From a virus: a stretch of 43,320 bases of DNA. Positions 43,077 through 43,320 of this stretch are shown here, in pieces; position 1 is the stretch's first letter, and every line of letters starts with the position of its first letter. The notes under the pieces are model-generated. The model was not told the origin of the DNA, ran no database searches, and saw only the letters and a program-made list of their open reading frames with translations. Location of the stretch: positions 1 through 43,320 of the IMG/VR virus record IMGVR_UViG_3300010153_000015; one strand, written 5' to 3'. The translations under genes were made by a program, and so were the position numbers.

Positions 43077-43092
43077 CCTACGTCTCCGTAGG
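43077..43092 (+). other. Small hairpin after the last early gene
   Basis: Perfect 6-bp inverted repeat CCTACG/CGTAGG with a 4-base loop, 13 bases after the stop codon at 43061-43063. No U tract follows (a C run follows instead), so a terminator is possible but not well supported. Confidence 0.3.
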
Positions 43093-43136
43093 ATACCCCC
43101 CCCCTCTGCCACGGCCTCAAAAAATCATCACCTCAC

Positions 43137-43266
43137 GGGCCCCCGTGGGGGGGGGTGTGGGCGTGCCGGGTTCGCACCCGTGGCCGGGGGGGGGGCGGGG
43201 ACCGGGGCGGGGGGATCACGGCCACCGCCACCGGCCGCCGGTGGGGGGGGGGATGGGGGGGCCGCC
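43137..43266. repeat. Extreme G-rich low-complexity stretch
   Basis: From about 43137 composition changes abruptly to about 85% G+C with runs of six to eleven Gs, broken by few A or T. It follows a near-palindrome at about 43131-43150. The nearest ORF on the minus strand is a proline/histidine/tryptophan low-complexity reading, not a gene. It could be a real G-quadruplex-prone end or an assembly or sequencing artefact; I favour the latter. Confidence 0.75.
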
Positions 43267-43320
43267 AGCGCAACCAGGGGAAGCGCAACCAGGGGAAGCG
43301 CAACCAGGGGAAGCGCAACC
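43267..43320. repeat. 15-bp tandem repeat running off the window edge
   Basis: Unit AGCGCAACCAGGGGA at 43267-43281, 43282-43296, 43297-43311, plus a partial copy to 43320: 3.6 identical copies. It is directly joined to the G-rich stretch. The repeat is unlike the rest of the window and ends at the boundary, so its true length is unknown. Confidence 0.9.

Noticed and set aside
43133-43318. Minus-strand 61-aa open frame with repeated PWLRF
   Set aside because: It is a translation of the G-rich run and the 15-bp repeat; it is low complexity and has no start context.
1-43320. CRISPR arrays, tRNA genes, insertion sequences, integrase or repressor
   Set aside because: No regularly spaced palindromic repeats, cloverleaf-like segments, transposase motifs, tyrosine/serine recombinase motifs or repressor-like gene were seen.

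Overview
The window looks like part of the genome of a lytic-type tailed bacteriophage, probably with a short (podovirus-like) tail. It has terminase subunits, a portal, a scaffold, a coat protein, a head-tail adaptor, a tail nozzle, a lytic transglycosylase, and several very large proteins that resemble internal or ejection proteins. No tape-measure, sheath, major tail-tube, integrase or repressor gene is visible. No tRNA, rRNA, CRISPR array or insertion sequence was seen. The host cannot be named from the sequence.

Two divergent gene blocks meet at about 40172-40261. Leftward (minus strand) runs one long, tightly packed late block, listed here in transcription order. It begins with a putative small terminase, the large terminase, and a 1492-aa mosaic protein preceded by a 12-codon leader ORF. 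Two small proteins, the portal, a double zinc-ribbon protein, a proline-rich protein, the scaffold, the major capsid protein and a decoration-like protein follow. After a hairpin terminator come the adaptor, two small proteins, the lytic transglycosylase, the tail nozzle and four tail-appendage-like genes. The block ends with a glycine-zipper protein, 434-aa and 1053-aa internal-virion-like proteins, a giant 4494-aa protein (31% of the window), and the start of a fibre-like gene cut by the left edge. Many junctions are TAATG or ATGA overlaps, which suggests translational coupling.

Rightward (plus strand) is a short early-type block: single-stranded DNA-binding protein, an adenine DNA methyltransferase with a lysine/alanine-rich histone-H1-like tail, and five small or unrecognised genes, two of them with Cys-rich zinc-binding patterns. 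The last ~180 bases are extreme G-rich sequence followed by a 15-bp tandem repeat running off the edge. This may be an assembly artefact.

The most unusual content is in two giant proteins. The 4494-aa protein carries two zincin metalloprotease motifs and a region resembling an HhH-GPD DNA glycosylase core. The 1492-aa protein between terminase and portal appears to be assembled from modules (ParB-like, GNAT-like and others). Three of its module boundaries repeat the same linker, each with a Shine-Dalgarno-like sequence and an in-frame ATG. This suggests either internal translation starts or fused former genes. All functional calls come from reading motifs by eye; no database search was run.
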